Shown here: positions 42,920 to 51,641 of the stretch, in pieces
How positions within the stretch are numbered: the first letter of the stretch is position 1
How the letters are laid out: the number at the start of each line of letters is the position of its first letter
Assembly (NCBI GenBank): GCA_963704035.1
Contig: CAVPGR010000004.1
Span: 1,364,001-1,428,000, forward strand
DNA: 64,000 nucleotides
Source: JAOSJL01 sp963704035
GTDB lineage: Bacteria; Actinomycetota; Acidimicrobiia; IMCC26256; JAOSJL01
Direction: 5' to 3'
The notes under the pieces: generated by a model
What the model was told of the DNA's origin: nothing
The model's input: the letters and a program-made list of their open reading frames with translations, nothing else
Database searches by the model: none
Made by a program: the position numbers and the translations under genes

Positions 42920-43204
42920 ATGAGGCAGATCGACTCGGCACACTCCGTGTGGCTCTTCGACGAGGAACGCATGGTCTACCGGCGTCTCCCGCGTGGGTCT
43001 GATGTCAGCGTTCCGTCCCTCGCGGCCGACTGGGAGACGTACTACGCGCTGGAGCTCGACGACGAGAGCGGCACGTTCACCGTCGCGCTGAACGATGCGC
43101 GCACGCGACTGATCCGAGCGACGCGGGTCGAAGTGGCCTCCGACGTCGACACGACGGAGCTGTCGCTCACGCCTGTCGACGTGCCACCGACCGAGGGCGA
43201 CTGA
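42920..43204 (+). CDS. small conserved-type protein of unknown function
   Basis: The 94-residue product (MRQIDSAHSVWLFDEERMVY and onwards) is acidic and soluble, with no signal peptide or membrane segment. A predicted strand-rich core (WETYYALELDDESGTFTVAL) precedes a region ending PVDVPPTEGD. It lies alone between dtd and uvrD, with its own promoter-like sequence. I do not recognise the family. Confidence 0.75.
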   Translation: MRQIDSAHSVWLFDEERMVYRRLPRGSDVSVPSLAADWETYYALELDDESGTFTVALNDARTRLIRATRVEVASDVDTTELSLTPVDVPPTEGD

Positions 43205-43268
43205 GCGCGACGGCGCAACAGATCACGACAGCGCGTCGAACATATGATCGCCCTGCGGCGATAGTCGC

Positions 43269-43274
43269 TACGAT
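43269..43274 (+). promoter_or_regulatory. -10 element placed for a leaderless transcript
   Basis: TACGAT, then six bases (gaccgc), then GTG 43281 of the helicase gene. No ribosome-binding sequence is present. Confidence 0.55.
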
Positions 43275-43280
43275 GACCGC

Positions 43281-45659
43281 GTGACACCTGCCCGCGCCAC
43301 TACCTCCGATGGCGATACCTCCGAGAGCAAGCTGCTGGCCGGACTGAACCCGGCGCAGGAGGACGCCGTGACGGCCGCCGACGGGCCGTTGCTCGTCGTG
43401 GCGGGTGCCGGGTCGGGCAAGACGCGGGTGCTCACCCATCGGATTGCGTGGCTCATCGCCGAACAGGGTCTCTCGCCGTTCGGGCTCCTGGCGATCACGT
43501 TCACGAACAAGGCCGCCGCCGAGATGAAGGAGCGCGTCGGGGCGCTCGTGGGACCGGTGGCGCAACGGATGTGGGTGTCGACGTTCCATTCGGCGTGCTC
43601 GAGGATCCTGCGGCGCGAGGCGCCCGTGCTCGGGTACCGCTCGGGGTTCACGATCTACGACCAGTCCGACGCGGTACGTCTCACCGACTACGTGCGCCGC
43701 GACATGGATCTCGACCCGAAGCGGTTCCCCCCGCGTCGGCTGCACGCCGCGATCTCCACGCTGAAGAACGAGCTCATCGGGCCGGCCGAAGCCGCCGAGC
43801 GCGCGGAGAGCATGTCCGATCGGCGCGTCGCCGACGTCTACCGCGAGTACCAGAAGCGACTGGCCGACGCGTCGGCCGTCGACTTCGACGATCTGCTCAT
43901 GCTCACCGTGCAGCTGTTCCGCGAGCACCCCGACACGCTCGAGCACTGGCGTCGGAGATTCGGCTACATCCTCGTCGACGAGTTCCAGGACACGAACATC
44001 GCGCAGTGGGAGCTCGTGAGGATGCTCGGCGAAGGGCACCGCAACGTCATGGTCGTCGGCGACACGGACCAGTCGATCTACCGTTTCCGGGGGGCCGACG
44101 CCCGAAACCTCGCACGCTTCGAGGAGGTCTTTCCCGAAGCCGGCGTCGTCGTGCTCGACCAGAACTACCGCTCCACCCAGCGTATTCTCGACGCGGCGAA
44201 CGCCGTGATCGCCCACAACCCCACCCGCCACGCCAAGAAGCTCTGGACGGCCCACGACGGCGGTGAGCTCATCGTCCGTTACCACGCCGAGGACGAGCAC
44301 GACGAGGCCGCGTACGTGACGGGCGAGATCCTGCGCCTCGTCGACGCCGCCGAGCACCGGTACTCCGAGGTGGCCGTCTTCTACCGCACCAACGCGCAGA
44401 GCCGGGTCATCGAGGAACAGCTCGTGCGCGCCAACGTCCCGTACCGGGTCGTCGGTGGCACCAAGTTCTACGACCGTCGCGAGATCAAGGACGCACTGGC
44501 CTACCTCAGGGCGTTCGTGAATCCCGACGACGAGGTGAGTTGGAAGCGGATCGCGAACACACCCAAGCGCGGCGTGGGCCAGGCGTCGCTCAACAAGGTG
44601 GAGGCGTATGCGCAGGGCGCCGGGATCCCGTTCCGCAGCGCACTCGTCGAGGCCCGTGCCGCAGGCGTGACCGGCCGTGCGGTCGGTGGCATCGTCGACC
44701 TCCTGTCGGTCATGGACGAGCTGGAGAACGTGGCGACCGACGGAGTGGCGGCCACCCTTCGCGGAGTTCTGGAGCGCACGGGCTATGTGGCCGAGCTCGA
44801 GGCCGACCGCTCCATCGAGGCGCAGGGCCGCATCGAGAACCTCGCCGAGCTGGTCGGTACGGCTGAGGAGTTCGACGCAGCGCTCGATGCGGGCGATGTC
44901 GCGGGCCTCGTCGACATCGCAGGCGTCGGCATTCCCGGTACGTCACCGGAATCCGACGTCCCGCCGGAGGCACCGGCGGGTCGTGCGCGCGTCCAGGCCT
45001 TTCTCGAAGGAGTGTCGCTGGTCACCGAACTCGACGACACCGGCGACGATGCCAGCACGGTCACGCTCATGACGCTGCACGCTGCCAAGGGCCTCGAGTA
45101 CCCCGCGGTGTTCCTCACCGGCCTGGAGGACGGAATCTTCCCGCACTCACGTAGCCTCGGGGAGCCCGACGAGCTCGAGGAGGAACGCCGACTCTGCTAC
45201 GTGGGAATCACACGCGCACAGCAGCGCCTGTTCTGTTCCCACGCCTGGAGCCGCACGTTGTTCGGCTCGACCGACTACTACCCGCCGAGTCGCTTCCTCG
45301 ACGAGCTCCCCGAAGAGCTCGTCCACGAGATCGGTTCGTCGCGACACCGCCGCGAAGGAGTGGCGCGGCACCGTTCGCAGGTCACCGATGCAGCGATGCG
45401 GTCGGGAGGCGACTCCGGCACTGCCGCGGGCCACGACATGCCGGGAGTGCCCGCCGAACCTGCGGGTGCCCGCGGGGCGGAGCAGTTGGGGCTCCGCGTG
45501 GGCGACGACGTCCGCCACGACAAGTTCGGTGACGGCGTGATCCTCGACATCGACGGTCAGGGCGACAACGCCGAGGTCGTGATCCGCTTCCCCGAGGCGG
45601 GCGAACGTCGCCTCCTGCTGGCCTGGGCCCCTCTCGAGAAGGTCGGCGCCTCAGGGTGA
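43281..45659 (+). CDS. pcrA: ATP-dependent DNA helicase UvrD/PcrA
   Basis: A superfamily 1A 3'-5' helicase for excision repair and replication-fork clearing. The 792-residue product starts LNPAQEDAVTAADGPLLVVA. It has Walker A (GAGSGKTRVL), motif Ia (LAITFTNKAAAEMKERVG), motif II (ILVDEFQDTN), motif III (GDTDQSIYRFRGAD), motif IV (LDQNYRSTQRIL) and motif VI (YVGITRAQQRLF). A Tudor-like C-terminal piece (GDDVRHDKFGDGVILDIDGQ) is typical of PcrA. GTG 43281 appears leaderless. Confidence 0.95.
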   Translation: MTPARATTSDGDTSESKLLAGLNPAQEDAVTAADGPLLVVAGAGSGKTRVLTHRIAWLIAEQGLSPFGLLAITFTNKAAAEMKERVGALVGPVAQRMWVSTFHSACSRILRREAPVLGYRSGFTIYDQSDAVRLTDYVRRDMDLDPKRFPPRRLHAAISTLKNELIGPAEAAERAESMSDRRVADVYREYQKRLADASAVDFDDLLMLTVQLFREHPDTLEHWRRRFGYILVDEFQDTNIAQWELVRMLGEGHRNVMVVGDTDQSIYRFRGADARNLARFEEVFPEAGVVVLDQNYRSTQRILDAANAVIAHNPTRHAKKLWTAHDGGELIVRYHAEDEHDEAAYVTGEILRLVDAAEHRYSEVAVFYRTNAQSRVIEEQLVRANVPYRVVGGTKFYDRREIKDALAYLRAFVNPDDEVSWKRIANTPKRGVGQASLNKVEAYAQGAGIPFRSALVEARAAGVTGRAVGGIVDLLSVMDELENVATDGVAATLRGVLERTGYVAELEADRSIEAQGRIENLAELVGTAEEFDAALDAGDVAGLVDIAGVGIPGTSPESDVPPEAPAGRARVQAFLEGVSLVTELDDTGDDASTVTLMTLHAAKGLEYPAVFLTGLEDGIFPHSRSLGEPDELEEERRLCYVGITRAQQRLFCSHAWSRTLFGSTDYYPPSRFLDELPEELVHEIGSSRHRREGVARHRSQVTDAAMRSGGDSGTAAGHDMPGVPAEPAGARGAEQLGLRVGDDVRHDKFGDGVILDIDGQGDNAEVVIRFPEAGERRLLLAWAPLEKVGASG

Positions 45660-46235
45660 GGTGACGGCAGGTGCCGGGGCGGGTTCCACCTCTTCGAGGT
45701 CCACGAGGAGAGCGCCTTCGGTGGCCTCATCCGTCGACACGGTGAGGGCGTAGCGATCCAGCGTCTCGGTCGCCACGGGTTCGCCATCACAGTCGACGAA
45801 GGTCTCGTCGCGGCCCCGATAGTCGACGACGCAACCCGGTCGCCCGGGCGCCTCGATCACGAGGGCGACGATCTCGCCGTCCTCGAGGGCCACCCAGAAG
45901 GACCGGTTCCCGCCGAGGGGGTCGGCCTGGAAGAAGGGACCCTCCTCGAGCTGTTTCTCGATGCTCGAAGCCAGGCCGATCCGCACTGGCCCACTGCTCT
46001 CGCCCGTCTCGCCGCGCGGCAGCAGGAACAGGATCGCGGCCGCGACGGCGAGACCCGCCGCGACCACGATCACCGTCGACATCACGAGGATGGGGACGTC
46101 CTTCTTGGCGATCGGCACGGGGTCAGTGTCGCGGCGCTGCGAGCCGCCCGACGAACCGGCTGCGGTGTCGGTGGGAATCGGGTCCTTTGGAGAGGCTTGC
46201 CCGTGGGCAGGTACCGTGAACGGCCGTCCGGGCAT
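45651..46235 (-). CDS. single-pass membrane protein of unknown function
   Basis: The 194-residue product has a hydrophilic N-terminal stretch of about 45 residues, one transmembrane helix (ILVMSTVIVVAAGLAVAAAI), and a C-terminal domain of about 110 residues outside or inside the cell. That domain contains two cysteines (RPGCVVDYRG and FVDCDGEPV) and faintly recalls Rieske-like folds, but the Cys-His pairs of a Rieske cluster are missing. It converges with pcrA, overlapping by nine bases, and diverges from the B12-binding gene. Start uncertain. Confidence 0.75.
   Translation of the reverse strand: MPGRPFTVPAHGQASPKDPIPTDTAAGSSGGSQRRDTDPVPIAKKDVPILVMSTVIVVAAGLAVAAAILFLLPRGETGESSGPVRIGLASSIEKQLEEGPFFQADPLGGNRSFWVALEDGEIVALVIEAPGRPGCVVDYRGRDETFVDCDGEPVATETLDRYALTVSTDEATEGALLVDLEEVEPAPAPAVTSP
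46212..46217 (+). promoter_or_regulatory. -10 element for the B12-binding subunit gene
   Basis: TACCGT followed by gaa lies inside the 5' end of the divergent gene. It gives a predicted start near 46224 and a leader of about 53 bases, with caggaga ribosome-binding sequences repeated before ATG 46277. Confidence 0.35.
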
Positions 46236-46276
46236 CGGCAGCTCCCGGCAACCCAGGAGACGGATCCAGGAGACGG

Positions 46277-46699
46277 ATGCAGCGCCGTTACCGCGTGCTG
46301 ATCGCCAAACCGGGCCTCGACGGACACGACCGCGGAGCCAAGGTCATCGCCCGCGCTCTTCGCGACGCCGGGTTCGAGGTCGTCTACACCGGCCTCTTCC
46401 AGAGTCCCGAACAGGTCGCCGAGGCGGCACTCCAGGAGGACGTCGATGCCGTGGGCCTGTCTCTCCTCTCGGGCGCGCACGCGACCCTGTTCCCCAAGAT
46501 CGTCGACGCCCTGAGGGAACGCGGCCGGGGTGACGCCCTCGTATTCGGCGGCGGGATCATTCCCGACCACGACGTCGAAGATCTGGAGACCGCCGGTGTC
46601 GCCAAGCTGTTCACGCCGGGTACGCCGCTCGACGACATCTCGGAATGGCTGGAGTCCGCGCTCGACGAGCGCGAGGTCCGCCTCGCTGGATCCGCCTGA
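46277..46699 (+). CDS. cobalamin-binding subunit of methylmalonyl-CoA mutase type
   Basis: The 140-residue protein is a stand-alone B12-binding domain. It has the DxHxxG motif (LDGHDRG, with the cobalt-ligand His17), the segment GLSLLSGAHATLFPKIVDAL and the GGGIIPDHDVEDL loop. This matches the C-terminal domain of methylmalonyl-CoA mutase. The catalytic large subunit is not in this window. Its place just upstream of sucCD fits a route from propionyl-CoA to succinyl-CoA, though that link is inference. Confidence 0.92.
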   Translation: MQRRYRVLIAKPGLDGHDRGAKVIARALRDAGFEVVYTGLFQSPEQVAEAALQEDVDAVGLSLLSGAHATLFPKIVDALRERGRGDALVFGGGIIPDHDVEDLETAGVAKLFTPGTPLDDISEWLESALDEREVRLAGSA

Positions 46700-46747
46700 C
46701 TAACCCTTCGCATTCCGACCTTCGCGTTCTGAGACCCAAGGAGAACC

Positions 46748-47891
46748 GTGGACCTGTTCGAGTACCAGGGAAAGAAGTTCTTCGCCGGCTACGACATCCC
46801 CGTGTCGCCCGGTGAGGCGGTCGAGACGGTCGACGACGCGGTCGCCGTCGCCGAGGAGATCGGCTATCCGGTCGTCGTCAAGGCCCAGGTCCTCGTCGGG
46901 GGTCGCGGCAAGGCGGGCGGGATCAAGCTCGCCGACGAGCGCGGAGTCGGTGCGCGAGCACGCCGGCAACATCCTCGGGATGGACATCAAGGGTCACACG
47001 GTGGAACTGCTCTGGATCGAGAAGGCGAGCGACATCGCCGAGGAGTACTACGCGAGCTTCACGCTGGATCGTTCGGCCAAGCTGCACCTCGGCATGCTCT
47101 CCGCGCGCGGTGGTGTCGACATCGAACAGGTGGCTGCCGAGGAGCCCGACGCCATCGCCAGAATCCACGTCGACCCCGTCGACGGGCTCACCGCTGACGC
47201 GGCCGCGGCGTGGGTGGACGCGGCGAATCTGAACCCTGCTGCACGTGATGGCGCCATCGACATCCTGACCAAGCTCTACAGGGCGTACGTCGACGGCGAT
47301 GCCGACCTCGTGGAGATCAACCCGCTGATCCTCACGCCCGACGGTAGCGTCCACGCGCTCGACGCCAAGGTCACTCTCGACGTCAACGCCCGGTACCGCC
47401 ACGACAACTGGGACGCCTACGAGGCCACGCAGGTCCTCGACGCACGCGAGCGCGAGGCGAAGGAGAAGGGGCTCAACTACATCGGTCTCGACGGAACCGT
47501 CGGGATCATCGGCAATGGCGCAGGGCTCGTCATGAGCACGCTCGACGTCGTCAACCAGGTGGGCGGATCGCCCGCCAACTTCCTCGACGTGGGGGGCGGC
47601 GCCGGAGCCGACCTGCTCGCCAACGCCATCGAGGTCGTCAACAACGACGGCAACGTCAAGGCGATCCTCGTCAACATCTTCGGAGGCATCACCCGCGGCG
47701 ACGAGGTCGCCACGGGCATCGTCGAGGCGATGGGTCGGGTGGAGTTGCGCTCACCGATCGTCGTACGCCTCGACGGAACGAACGCCGAGGAAGGCCGCGA
47801 GATTCTGGCCGCCAGCCCCAACGAGAAGCTGATGTCGGAACCGACGATGCTCGATGCCGCGCGACGCGCTGTCGAGACCGCGAACGCCTGA
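46748..47891 (+). CDS. sucC: succinyl-CoA synthetase beta subunit, frame broken near 46940
   Basis: With SucD it makes succinate and ATP or GTP from succinyl-CoA. The N-terminal frame from GTG 46748 reads MDLFEYQGKKFFAGYDIPVS and VVVKAQVLVGGRGKAGGIKL. The frame shifts at about 46937-46941, then continues AESVREHAGNILGMDIKGHT to the stop at 47891. Removing one base gives 380 residues, the normal length. Later motifs are EINPLILTPDG, DGTVGIIGNGAGLVMSTLD and NIFGGITRGDEVA. An insertion error is likely, because the downstream frame is otherwise fully conserved. Confidence 0.92.
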
Positions 47892-47940
47892 CGGCGGCCG
47901 GCACCTACTTCTTTTCCAACCTCGGAGGACACACGAGATC

Positions 47941-48825
47941 ATGAGCATTTTCGTCGACCAGGACACCAAGGTCGTCTACCAGGGCCTCACCGGCAGCCAG
48001 GGGCGGTTCCACGGCCTCCGCAACCGTGACTACGGGACCCAGGTGGTCGCCGGGACGAACCCGAAGAAGGCCGGTACCGACGTGGACGGGATACCGATCT
48101 ACGGGAGTGTCGCCGAGGCGCGCGAAGCCACCGGTGCCGACACGTCGTGCATCTTCATTCCCGCCCCGGGCGTCGCTGCGGCGGTGGAGGAAGCCGCCGC
48201 GGCCGGGATCGGTTTCATCGTGGTGATCACCGAGGGTGTGCCCGCGCACGACGAAGCGCGCTTCTACAACCGACTGCGACGCGACTTCCCCGACACGCTG
48301 GTTCTCGGCCCGAACTGCCCGGGCGTGATCAGCCCGGGGCGGTGCAACATAGGCATCACCCCCGGAGAGATCACACTGCCGGGTGGGCCCGTCGGCATCG
48401 TCTCTCGCTCGGGAACGCTCACCTACCAGGCACTGCACGAGATGACGGCCAAGGGAATCGGTCAGACCACCTGTGTCGGCATCGGCGGCGACCCGGTGCC
48501 GGGTGTGAGCTTCATCGACTGCCTCGAGCGTTTCGAGGCCGATCCGGAGACCAAGGCCGTGATCATGATCGGTGAGATCGGCGGCTCGGCCGAAGAAGAG
48601 GCCGCCGAGTTCATCGGTTCGAAGATGTCCAAGCCCGTCGTGAGCTACATCGCGGGCGTCACCGCTCCCGCCGGCAAGAAGATGGGTCACGCCGGCGCCA
48701 TCGTGTCGGGCTCGAAGGGCACGGCCGAAGCGAAGATGGAAGCTCTGGTGGCGGCAGGCGCGGTCGTCGCCGAGAACCCGACATCGATGGCCGAAGCCAT
48801 GGCCGAGGTCGTCGCCAACCTCTGA
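47941..48825 (+). CDS. sucD: succinyl-CoA synthetase alpha subunit
   Basis: The 294-residue product has the CoA-binding Rossmann domain (VVYQGLTGSQGRFHGLRNRD, NPKKAGTDVDGIPIYGSVAE) and the ligase domain with GPNCPGVISPG. The phosphohistidine region is KKMGHAGAIVSGSKGTAEAK. It starts 49 bases after sucC with a cggagg site, so the pair forms one transcript. A strong hairpin follows the stop. Confidence 0.97.
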   Translation: MSIFVDQDTKVVYQGLTGSQGRFHGLRNRDYGTQVVAGTNPKKAGTDVDGIPIYGSVAEAREATGADTSCIFIPAPGVAAAVEEAAAAGIGFIVVITEGVPAHDEARFYNRLRRDFPDTLVLGPNCPGVISPGRCNIGITPGEITLPGGPVGIVSRSGTLTYQALHEMTAKGIGQTTCVGIGGDPVPGVSFIDCLERFEADPETKAVIMIGEIGGSAEEEAAEFIGSKMSKPVVSYIAGVTAPAGKKMGHAGAIVSGSKGTAEAKMEALVAAGAVVAENPTSMAEAMAEVVANL

Positions 48826-48828
48826 GAC

Positions 48829-48875
48829 TTGATGCGTCCCTGACGCGCGCTGTACGCGCGTCAGGGACGCATCAA
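48829..48875. terminator. perfect 21-bp stem hairpin between convergent genes
   Basis: Two perfectly complementary 21-base arms, TTGATGCGTCCCTGACGCGC plus G and its complement, surround the loop ctgta. The hairpin lies three bases after the sucD stop, and the stop of the convergent minus-strand gene (TGA, 48874 to 48872) is inside its second arm. There is no T-run, so it may stop transcription in both directions by structure alone, or protect mRNA ends. Confidence 0.75.
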
Positions 48876-49960
48876 ACGGTTGGTGCTGGAGGTGCGGGTG
48901 GAGGCGGAGGCGCGGGAGGCGCGGGAGGTGCCGGAGGCTCGGGGCGGGTGAACTCGCCGGTACGTGTGAACTCCTCCAGCTCCTCCTCTGTCTGCGGATC
49001 ACGGAGGATTCCCTGGGCCACGACCAACCCGGCGCCCGCGATGATCACCACTCCGATCGCCGCGGTCACGAGGCCGAAGCCGACCACCGAACCGTCGGAC
49101 AGTGCACTCTCGAAGAGGTCGGCGACGAACACGAGCACTCCGACAACGACGATGAGTAGCGCCAACCAGGCGGACCCTCGCCGCAGGGCTGTGGCTACTG
49201 CGATCCAGGCCCCGAGAATCCCCGTGGCCACCAGCAGGAGGCCGAGAACCCATGGGGTGTCGTAGACAGCACCGATAGACCCGAATGCGAGCGCGAACAT
49301 CCCGATCACGAGGAAGGGTGTGGCCGCACCGTCCAACTTCTTGCGGTCGAGACCGAAGGCCGCGCCGAGGTAGACGAGGCCGATGACCATCGACACGACC
49401 CCAGGCCCGCGGTCGGGGTCCGATCCGCTCCCCGTCAGTTGTCCGATCTCGTCTTCCACATTCGGAATCGGCGAATCGTCGACGCCTCCACCGGAGTCGA
49501 AGTCGTTGTTGAAATCGTCCGGAGGCGGCGAGTCGTCGAAGTTGTTGTCGAAGTTGTTGTCGGAGGTGTCGCCCGACGCGCACGATCCCGAGGAACTCGG
49601 ACCCCCGATACCGCCACAGGTGGAACCGAACTCCTCGTACTCGGAGCCCAAGGGGGCCTGGAAGTACAGATCGTCACAGGCGACGAGGTCGCCGCTCTCA
49701 CAGTCGTCGTAGAGGTCGTCGAGAGCGGGGTCGTCGCCGTAGTTCTGTGGCCCATCGTCGTCGAACCCGGCGTTCACCACCGGAACTGTCTTTGCGCTCC
49801 CGACCTCTGTGCTCCCGACCTCTGCGCTCCCGACGTCGAAGGTGACCCCTGGCTCGTCGCTCTGCACCTGGTCGACGATGAAGATCCACAGCAACACGAG
49901 GGTCAGTGCGAGAAAGACGGTACGGCCCTTGGTGGGGGAACCGCGTACAGAGCGGCCCAC
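48872..49960 (-). CDS. multi-pass membrane protein with acidic GDDP-DDLY domain (probably the 3' part of one gene with 49903-50445)
   Basis: A 362-residue product with a first helix (TVFLALTLVLLWIFIVDQV) and an acidic external region. That region has the motif GDDPALDDLYDDCESGDLVA followed by CDDLYFQAPLGSEYEEFG and two Cys-containing turns, then an Asn/Asp-rich stretch (DNNFDNNFDDS). Four or five more helices follow, and the tail is Pro-rich (EPPAPPAPPAPP). It begins inside the preceding gene. One extra C in the run at 49929-49933 would join the two frames as YAVPPTKGRTVFLA, giving a single protein of about 524 residues. Confidence 0.8.
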   Translation of the reverse strand: MGRSVRGSPTKGRTVFLALTLVLLWIFIVDQVQSDEPGVTFDVGSAEVGSTEVGSAKTVPVVNAGFDDDGPQNYGDDPALDDLYDDCESGDLVACDDLYFQAPLGSEYEEFGSTCGGIGGPSSSGSCASGDTSDNNFDNNFDDSPPPDDFNNDFDSGGGVDDSPIPNVEDEIGQLTGSGSDPDRGPGVVSMVIGLVYLGAAFGLDRKKLDGAATPFLVIGMFALAFGSIGAVYDTPWVLGLLLVATGILGAWIAVATALRRGSAWLALLIVVVGVLVFVADLFESALSDGSVVGFGLVTAAIGVVIIAGAGLVVAQGILRDPQTEEELEEFTRTGEFTRPEPPAPPAPPAPPPPPAPPAPTV

Positions 49961-50445
49961 GACAGGAGGGTGAGAATCTCTATCGAGGTCGTGGGATCAC
50001 TCGTGGCGCCGACAGCGAGAAGGAACATCCAGAAGGCCGGTACAGCGACCGCGACGGCTGTGACGGCGCCGGCTCGCACCGGCTCGTTCCCGAGGAAGAT
50101 CGCCAGCATCCCGACGAGGACCGTCAGTGCGCAGAAAAGCGCGCCCGGTGTTCCCGAGCCGCCACTTCCCGACGCGATGTCCGACTGGTCGAAGCCCAGC
50201 GTGATGACACCGATGACCGCGAGAAGACCGCCGGCGGCACCGATCGCGCCGCTGAACGCGGGCTGAGGACGCAGCCGCGTCCGCCAGCCCAGGTAGTCGG
50301 TGCCCGAACGCTTGCCAGGAGGCTCCGTCGCCCCGCCGGCGCCATCGTTGTCGCTGCCACCGCCACTGCCACCGCCGTCGTCAGCCCCACCGTTGGTGGC
50401 ATCGGCGTAGGGGAGCGAGTCTCCCGGCTGCGTCGGATCGGTCAT
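49903..50445 (-). CDS. membrane protein of unknown function (probably the 5' part of the gene at 48872-49960)
   Basis: From ATG 50445, with gaggagg just upstream, the product has 180 residues. It has a Gly/Asp-rich N terminus (ADDGGGSGGGSDNDGAGGAT), then about four hydrophobic segments (GAAGGLLAVIGVITLGF, LFCALTVLVGMLAIFLG, VAVAVPAFWMFLLAVGA, LTLLSWAALYAVPP). The last helix ends just where the other frame begins with GRTVFLALTLVLLW, which supports a frameshift. The long in-frame extension upstream of 50445 is not protein-like. Confidence 0.78.
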   Translation of the reverse strand: MTDPTQPGDSLPYADATNGGADDGGGSGGGSDNDGAGGATEPPGKRSGTDYLGWRTRLRPQPAFSGAIGAAGGLLAVIGVITLGFDQSDIASGSGGSGTPGALFCALTVLVGMLAIFLGNEPVRAGAVTAVAVAVPAFWMFLLAVGATSDPTTSIEILTLLSWAALYAVPPPRAVPSFSH

Positions 50446-50569
50446 GGGTACCTCCTCGAGGACGTGGTGGGCGCCCCGATCTTCGCAATCCGGGCACACC
50501 TCGTGGTGGATACCCGTCCTCAGGACTTCTCCGTGGATCACCCAGCGGGTCGATCCGGCCGGGCCGGAA

Positions 50570-50908
50570 TCAGGCTCCGAGGCCCTCCACGATCGGGAGG
50601 CTCGTGTTCCGTAGGACCCAGAAAGCGACGACGACCAGGGGAAGGGAGTTGCGTACAGCGCGGGAAACAGCGGCTCGCTGCGTCGCTGACAGCGGCGCGA
50701 TACGAGCGGACGCACCCGCGATCACCGAGCCGATCAGTACGACCATCAGGAGGAGATTGAATCCGATCGCGCCGGCGACATCACCGTGGAGCAACGCGTG
50801 AACGGCACGCAACGTTCCACATCCAGGGCAGTCGAAGCCCGTGATGCTGAGGAACGGGCACGTCGGGTACGAGCCCGCGTCGTTCGGATCGTGAAACGCG
50901 AGCACCAC
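50570..50908 (-). CDS. DUF2752 family membrane protein, start unresolved
   Basis: The 112-residue product has the DUF2752 signature CPFLSITGFDCPGCGTLRAV followed by HALLHGDVAGAIGFNLLLMV and further helices. The family normally has one more helix at the N terminus; sequence for it exists upstream in frame (VGALVIGGASLALVVLAF), but only CTG codons could start it. The annotated GTG 50908 would cut that helix. A lost start through a base error is possible. The function of the family is unknown. Confidence 0.82.
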   Translation of the reverse strand: MVLAFHDPNDAGSYPTCPFLSITGFDCPGCGTLRAVHALLHGDVAGAIGFNLLLMVVLIGSVIAGASARIAPLSATQRAAVSRAVRNSLPLVVVAFWVLRNTSLPIVEGLGA

Positions 50909-50997
50909 GAGTGCCAGCGAAGCTCCTCCGATGACCAGGGCGCCTACCCGCGCTCTTTTCCCCGCCGAGCGCGGTACGGCTGAGGGACGAGTGCACG

Positions 50998-51477
50998 CTA
51001 GTAGCCGCGGTTAGAAACCGTATTGGCACTCGAAGCGACAATGATCAGCACGATGACGGTCCAGCCGACGGCAAGCCACACCGATGCCCAGCACCATTGC
51101 TTCGACCGGTCGGCGTTGCTACATGCCGTGCCGTAGTCGCCAACGGCCTTGGCGTTGTTGGCGTTGTTGGCGAAGACAAGAGCTACGATCCCCGTCGGGA
51201 GACACAGGAACAGCGAGACGATGGCGAAGACGAAGTAGTCGGGAACGTACGTGCTTGTCCCAGCGCTGGGCCGGCCCCATCCCGAGGAGCCGGGTTTGCT
51301 TGGTGTCGGCCGTCTGGGCGGTGTCGTGGGTGTGGTCGGCCGGTTCGGGCCCGCCGATGGATTGGGTGCTCCCGAGCCGGTCGATGCACGATCAGGCGAC
51401 CCCACGGCGCTCCCGCATCCTGCACAGAACCGGGCGCCGTCGCGCAGTTCCACTCCACAGTCACTGCAATAAGCCAT
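50998..51477 (-). CDS. zinc-ribbon plus CD225/dispanin-like membrane protein
   Basis: The 159-residue product opens with a zinc ribbon (YCSDCGVELRDGARFCAGCG), a Pro/Ser/Thr-rich linker at 25-75, then a CD225-like domain with two helices: FVFAIVSLFLCLPTGIVALV, the segment NNAKAVGDYGTACSNADRSK, and WASVWLAVGWTVIVLIIVAS. I chose ATG 51477 because the ribbon then begins at once and gaaggga lies upstream. Bacterial CD225 proteins are common in Actinobacteria; their role is not known. Confidence 0.87.
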   Translation of the reverse strand: MAYCSDCGVELRDGARFCAGCGSAVGSPDRASTGSGAPNPSAGPNRPTTPTTPPRRPTPSKPGSSGWGRPSAGTSTYVPDYFVFAIVSLFLCLPTGIVALVFANNANNAKAVGDYGTACSNADRSKQWCWASVWLAVGWTVIVLIIVASSANTVSNRGY

Positions 51478-51567
51478 GCGCCGTCCCTTCAGCCAGGTGC
51501 TCGACATATTGTACCGTTTCGTACGGTATTCGTCTCGCGTCAGGCGCTCGGATCGAGACGCGACAGA

Positions 51568-51637
51568 GCCCCGCCGCAGCGGGGCCCGGTCTGACCTGTT
51601 CTCTCTTGTTCCACCGGTGTCGGGGCGCTGCCCCGAC
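51568..51637. terminator. two short GC-rich hairpins
   Basis: The first stem pairs gccccgc with gcggggc around cgca (51568-51585). The second pairs gtcggggc with gccccgac around gct (51619-51637), immediately downstream of the minus-strand gene that ends at 51642. The second could terminate that gene. The same gap also contains the small inverted repeat TACCGT/ACGGTA at 51512-51528. Neither hairpin has a T-run. Confidence 0.5.
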
Positions 51638-51641
51638 GGGG

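Noticed and set aside
45651..46235. Rieske iron-sulfur protein
   Set aside because: The two cysteines lack the paired Cys-His motifs needed for the cluster.
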